From DASUBV01 sp035763085 (lineage in GTDB: Bacteria; Actinomycetota; Actinomycetes; Streptosporangiales; Streptosporangiaceae): DNA of 17,176 nucleotides. Under the pieces are notes generated by a model. The model saw only the letters and a program-made list of their open reading frames with translations. It made no database searches and was not told the origin of the DNA. The stretch lies in NCBI GenBank assembly GCA_035763085.1, contig DASUBV010000058.1, forward strand, positions 1 to 17,176, given 5' to 3'. The translations under genes were made by a program, and so were the position numbers. Positions 14,284-17,176 of this stretch are shown piece by piece (the first letter of the stretch is position 1; every line of letters begins with the position of its first letter).

Positions 14284-14621
14284 CGGTCATCAAGATCAAC
14301 GCGATTACCGTGGCTGCCGGCAGCGGCGACGAGCTGGCCCGCCGGTTCGCCGCCCGCGCCGGCGCCGTCGACAACCAGGACGGCTTCGAGGGCTTCGAGC
14401 TGCTCAAGCCGGCCGATGAACGGACCACCTGGCTGGTGGTGACCCGGTGGCGGGACGAGGCCGCCTTCCAGGCATGGCTGCACTCGCCGGCCTTCGGCCA
14501 CGGGCACCGGCCGGCGGCCGAGCGGGCCGGCGGGGACACCCCAGCCGCGCCGGCCGGCATCAGCAGCGAGCTGTGGTCCTACGAGATCGCCGGCGGCTCG
14601 GCGGGCGCGGGCAGCAGCTAG
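14280..14621 (+). CDS. MhuD/IsdG-like heme-degrading or ABM-family monooxygenase
   Basis: 113 residues, one ferredoxin-like alpha/beta domain of the antibiotic-biosynthesis-monooxygenase (ABM) superfamily. ATG 14280 overlaps the hydrolase stop (ATGA). It matches mycobacterial MhuD from the first residues (VIKINAITVAAGSGDELARRFAARAGAVDNQ versus VVKINAIEVPAGAGPELEKRFAHRA in MhuD, each continuing alike). N7 and W66, two residues needed for heme oxidation in MhuD, are conserved at the same positions, as are R22, F23 and R26; the heme-ligand His is represented by H74 or H76 in PAFGHGHR. MhuD opens heme to mycobilin-type products and frees iron. Heme degradation is the family-based prediction; a role tied to the sugar pathway is not obvious. 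The C-terminal 30 residues are Ala/Gly-rich and unconserved. Confidence 0.85.
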   Translation: MTVIKINAITVAAGSGDELARRFAARAGAVDNQDGFEGFELLKPADERTTWLVVTRWRDEAAFQAWLHSPAFGHGHRPAAERAGGDTPAAPAGISSELWSYEIAGGSAGAGSS

Positions 14622-14647
14622 ATTCCGCCGGCGGCCGGGATGGCTGG

Positions 14648-14674
14648 CTGGCCGGAGTGCGACATGCCGGCCGG
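14648..14674. terminator. Hairpin between convergent monooxygenase and 2TM-protein genes
   Basis: CTGGCCGG (14648-14655) pairs with CCGGCCGG (14667-14674) through one G-T wobble, closing an 11-nt loop. It lies in the 67-nt gap between two converging stop codons, without a T-tract. It may serve both directions. Confidence 0.45.
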
Positions 14675-14688
14675 GCTGCCCGCACGGC

Positions 14689-15636
14689 TCAGTGGGCGCC
14701 CCGGTTACCGAGACTGCGGCGAAGCTGCATCATCATGTCGACAGGCGTGGGCGCGATCGACTCGAAGCGGTAGAACTGATCGGCCCAGTAACTGCGCAGC
14801 TCCGGGCTCTCGCCGAGGTCGAGCAGCAGGGCATGGGCCCGCGGGTGACCCACCCGGAACTGGTCGTAATGCGAGACGAGCAGGCGCGACTTGTCGATCC
14901 GGACGGCCGAGTAGGTCAGTCCCCGCAGCAGCAGGACCGTTACCTGCTCAGACCGCGCGCCGAGGTCGAGCAGCTGAGAGACGCTCTCGGCAATGCGCAG
15001 CCGCACCGCCTTGCGCGGCATCTTGTAGGTGTCGGCGAGCTGATTGAGCCAGGCACGATCCTCGGATGGGCTGTCATCGCCGGTGCCGAAGTTGCCAGGA
15101 TGCGGAAGATAGAGCGTGACGGCAAGCCCGTCGGCCAGCAGCCGCCGGAAGGTGCGCGAGTTGGATTCCAGGAGCGAGTCGCACCAGTTCATGACGATGT
15201 CGAGCTGCCGGGCACCGGACAGGATGGATTCCCACTCCTGGCCGCTGATCTCACTCCACTGCGGATAGAAACCCAGGATCCCGCGCGGCCGCGGGATCTG
15301 CAGTCGCCGCAACTCGGCGGCGACGGCCTCCAGGTCCTTCCGGGCCCGCTTGCCGAGCTGATCGCCCTGCTTGTCGAGCAGCTGCGCGATCTCGTCGCTG
15401 GGCGTGACCCCGATGAACTGGTACAGAGCGTAGACCGCCAGGAAGACAAAGAGCGCGGCGATGGCGTTGGGAATGGCCGTCTCGACGAGTTCCCGGATCC
15501 CGTGGCCGAATACCAGCTTGTAGATGAGTGAAAGCGCTACGAGGGTCAGGACTGCTAACAGGAGCCGGTATCGGCCAAGGGCTCGGCGCAGTCGGCTGAT
15601 GCTGGCCGACAATGACTTGGTTGTTGCTTCAGGCAC
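14689..15636 (-). CDS. Two-TM membrane protein with large cytoplasmic domain, unknown function
   Basis: 315 residues from GTG 15636; TTG at 15612 (residue 9) is an alternative, and neither has a strong ribosome site. A basic N-terminus (SRLRRALGRYR) leads to TM1 (about 24-43) and TM2 (about 56-76), separated by a short loop. A helical linker rich in Lys/Arg/Asp (80-112) then leads to a soluble domain of about 175 residues. This domain has ILSGARQLDIVMNWCDSLL (138-156), a segment FRRLLADGLAVTLYLPHPGN (163-182) and RGLTYSAVRIDKSRLLVSHYDQF (238-260). The pattern (strand, helix over 'fxxllxdGxxvxxxlPxPxN', late VRxDxxxLxxxxY) recalls phospholipase-D-like folds lacking HKD residues, a weak resemblance. 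The 2TM-plus-cytoplasmic-domain plan also recalls membrane effectors of bacterial immunity systems. Overlaps the radical SAM gene by 82 nt. Function unknown. Confidence 0.8.
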   Translation of the reverse strand: MPEATTKSLSASISRLRRALGRYRLLLAVLTLVALSLIYKLVFGHGIRELVETAIPNAIAALFVFLAVYALYQFIGVTPSDEIAQLLDKQGDQLGKRARKDLEAVAAELRRLQIPRPRGILGFYPQWSEISGQEWESILSGARQLDIVMNWCDSLLESNSRTFRRLLADGLAVTLYLPHPGNFGTGDDSPSEDRAWLNQLADTYKMPRKAVRLRIAESVSQLLDLGARSEQVTVLLLRGLTYSAVRIDKSRLLVSHYDQFRVGHPRAHALLLDLGESPELRSYWADQFYRFESIAPTPVDMMMQLRRSLGNRGAH

Positions 15637-16484
15637 GCACTATCAACCAACCGCTGCAACGCTGGTGCGTTCTTCGGGTACAGGGGCAGACCGATTTGCT
15701 CTGCATACGATGTTAGCCCGGCAACCCGCTGATCGTCTCCTATGCGCCGGTAACGTACAGGTACGGGAGACCAGGTCACGCTGGCGGGCGGAACGTTAGC
15801 GTATGACTGTCTGGACCATGCCATGTTGCTCCCGTCCGGCAAGACGTAGAGCGGCCCGGTAACGGCTGCGGTGGCCCCGCTGTCCCTGGCGTAGCGCAGG
15901 AGCTCGTGCAATTCCGTGTCCGGGACGGATGGCAGGAGCGGCCGCAGGGACAGGAAGAACGGAATGGACGCCTGAGCCCGCAGCGCTGCCGCGCTGTCGA
16001 GCCGGCGAGCGGGAGCGGGCGTCCGGGGCTCAATGTCCGGAGCAGAGTCCCAGCAGGTCGCGGACACGTTCAGGGACAGGCCCATCCGGGTCCGCGTGTG
16101 CATGTCGGCGAGAAAGCGCCGGAGTTCGGGTGGTGCCGTCCCCTTCGTGGAGATGTTGATGTGCTTGCCGGTGTCGGCGAGGACGGGCAGCATCTCGCGC
16201 AGGCGCCGCCGGCTGGCAAGCGGGTCGCCGTCATAACCGAGCTGGATGATGTCGAAGGAATCCGGGCTGAGCTTCTCCAGCGCCGCGACGATCGCTCCGG
16301 CTGACAGCGGCTGGGCGGCTGTCAGCTCGGGGTCGCCGGCGTAGCAGTACCGGCAGCCAAAAGGGCACCTTCGCCCGATGGGGACAAGGACGCGGCGTTC
16401 CCGGGCAACGAGCTCGTACGGCAGGGCCGATGGGGCCCGCGGCCCGGAGGCCGCGCGTGCCGCCGTGCTAGGCGTGCTGACCAC
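15555..16484 (-). CDS. Radical SAM protein, SPL-like (COG1533-type) subgroup
   Basis: 309 residues from GTG 16484, with GGCGGAG directly before it and a possible -10 (TAATGT, plus-strand 16506-16511) that would give a very short leader. The cluster-binding motif CPFGCRYCY places C40, C44 and C47 around the 4Fe-4S cluster. IIQLGYDGDPL, HINISTKGTA and SLRPLLPSVPDTELHELLRYARDSGATA follow, as in the spore-photoproduct-lyase-like branch (STK motif, RP-x-P-x-V). SAM cleavage to a 5'-deoxyadenosyl radical is the expected chemistry; the substrate is unknown. The last 26 residues carry four cysteines (284, 292, 299, 309) and fall exactly in the overlap with the next gene, so they may be either an auxiliary-cluster tail or a by-product of the overlap. 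GC content is visibly lower than in the sugar genes. Forms a two-gene unit with the 2TM protein. Confidence 0.88.
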   Translation of the reverse strand: MVSTPSTAARAASGPRAPSALPYELVARERRVLVPIGRRCPFGCRYCYAGDPELTAAQPLSAGAIVAALEKLSPDSFDIIQLGYDGDPLASRRRLREMLPVLADTGKHINISTKGTAPPELRRFLADMHTRTRMGLSLNVSATCWDSAPDIEPRTPAPARRLDSAAALRAQASIPFFLSLRPLLPSVPDTELHELLRYARDSGATAAVTGPLYVLPDGSNMAWSRQSYANVPPASVTWSPVPVRYRRIGDDQRVAGLTSYAEQIGLPLYPKNAPALQRLVDSACLKQQPSHCRPASADCAEPLADTGSC

Positions 16485-16855
16485 CTCCGCCCGATCCGGA
16501 CCGGAACATTACCGACATCAATCAGTAAAGAAGGCGCTTTTGGTGATGCTGGCCGAGCGAGATGAGCTCGATGGGTGGACCGATGCCCCTATCCGGACCC
16601 GGCTAATATCCTGGATCTGCAAACAATGGCAGAGCAGCCAGCTGGTTGGCCAGGCCAAACGCTGATTCCGCAGCCCCGTACCCGCTGGCCGGGCGGCCAG
16701 CTGTGATCCTACAAGACCGGCCTCGGCGCAGCGTGCGGGCATTCCGGGTGAGCCGGGTAACGCCGAGCTTTCCGAGGATAATCTGCCGGGCAGCGCCAAT
16801 GGCGTCCCCGCTGCGGCGCGGCCGGTGAGGCTGGCGGCAGGATGACCGGCCGCCC
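16485..16855. other. Gene-free stretch between radical SAM gene and hydrolase gene
   Basis: About 370 nt. The first 60 nt (16501-16560) are only about 52% GC by my count and probably contain the promoter of the minus-strand radical SAM gene. Open frames crossing it (for example plus 16378-16665 and minus 16603-16968) overlap neighbouring genes, have arginine/serine-rich low-complexity translations and match nothing I know. Apart from a hairpin at 16684-16701, I see nothing else in it. Confidence 0.6.
16684..16701. terminator. Perfect GC hairpin, possible terminator of the hydrolase gene
   Basis: GCTGGCC (16684-16690), loop GGGC, GGCCAGC (16695-16701): a perfect 7-bp stem with a 4-nt loop. 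It lies about 155 nt downstream of the minus-strand hydrolase stop and has no T-tract. Confidence 0.35.
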
Positions 16856-17176
16856 TCAGCTGTCCAGGACCTGGCGCAGGGTGGCGGCGAACTCGCCGGG
16901 CTTGCCCGTGCCCCCGTACTCGCCGCCCAGGAAGCCGTCGTGGCCGCCGGGGAAGCTGGTCGGCGCAATCCCGAGCCGGGCCGCGACCGCCGTGCCGCCG
17001 CGGCCGGCCATCATGGCAGCCGAGTCCTCGCCAATACCGATGACCACGCGCGTCTGCGCGGCGCGCAGCGCGTCGAAGTCGTGCTGATAGTGCGTGCAGG
17101 TGATGATGTTGTGCCCCACCAGCGGGTCGTCGCGGGAGCCGTCGTCCTCGGCAGGCAACCCGAAGATCGCCGGGTC
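16856..17176 (-). CDS. Alpha/beta hydrolase, C-terminal part (truncated by window edge)
   Basis: The frame is open from the right edge (reading DPAIFGLPAEDDGS) to a TGA at 16856-16858, giving about 106 residues of the C-terminal end; the start, oxyanion hole and nucleophile elbow lie outside. Visible: THYQHDFDALRAAQTRVVIGIGEDS, the penultimate strand and loop typical of small alpha/beta hydrolases, and FPGGHDGFLGG, which holds the triad histidine. Actinobacterial alpha/beta hydrolases of this kind are annotated as esterases or lipases without known substrates. It is separated from the radical SAM gene by about 370 nt, so probably an independent unit. Confidence 0.8.
   Translation of the reverse strand, partial: DPAIFGLPAEDDGSRDDPLVGHNIITCTHYQHDFDALRAAQTRVVIGIGEDSAAMMAGRGGTAVAARLGIAPTSFPGGHDGFLGGEYGGTGKPGEFAATLRQVLDS

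Noticed and set aside
15555..16484. Radical SAM protein as a viperin-type antiviral enzyme
   Set aside because: The cluster motif CPFGCRYCY and the STK / RPxxPxV segments fit the SPL-like branch, not viperin, and no nucleotide-kinase partner is adjacent.
16378..16665. 95-codon plus-strand open frame
   Set aside because: Overlaps the radical SAM N-terminus in antisense, no ribosome site, no recognisable motif; likely chance in lower-GC promoter DNA.

Overview
The window is very GC-rich, uses GTG/TTG starts freely, and its genes are tightly packed with ATGA/GTGA stop-start overlaps. Together with an actinobacterial-type ROK regulator, a sugar ABC importer without its own ATPase, a DUF6247-like small protein and a MhuD-like monooxygenase, this points to a high-GC actinomycete (Streptosporangiales/Streptomycetales-like). 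The genus cannot be fixed from sequence reading alone.

Layout. (1) 1-1590: the start of a ComB-like phosphatase gene leaving the left edge, a DUF6247-like small gene, an enoyl-CoA hydratase-family gene, and a gene-free stretch with three separate short tandem duplications. (2) 1643-5299, plus strand: PmoA/DUF6807-like protein, sugar-phosphate-isomerase-like TIM barrel (SIP), zinc-less MDR dehydrogenase, cupin. (3) 10982 down to 5391, minus strand: SIP, lipoprotein sugar-binding protein, two ABC permeases, ROK regulator. (4) 11136-14621, plus strand, divergent from (3): MDR dehydrogenase, SIP, six-hairpin glycoside hydrolase, MhuD/IsdG-like monooxygenase, all coupled by overlaps. (5) 16484 down to 14689, minus strand: a radical SAM protein and a two-TM membrane protein, in visibly lower-GC DNA. 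(6) Right edge: the C-terminal part of an alpha/beta hydrolase.

Blocks 2-4 read as one carbohydrate-catabolism locus. The SIP at 12182 closely matches E. coli YcjR (3-dehydro-guloside 4-epimerase), and the MDR enzyme just upstream resembles YcjQ (guloside 3-dehydrogenase). The hydrolase resembles the mannosyl/glucosylglycerate hydrolase group, while the E. coli ycj cluster carries a glucosylglycerate phosphorylase. My inference is import of an uncommon glycoside, oxidation at C3, epimerisation, re-reduction, and hydrolysis to a common sugar. The left operon supplies a second SIP/MDR pair plus PmoA-like and cupin proteins. A near-identical 15-16 nt motif lies at the head of the left operon and in the divergent promoter of the other two, 9.5 kb apart; the ROK protein is the obvious candidate to bind it. 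The radical SAM/2TM pair is a separate, probably transferred cassette of unknown function.
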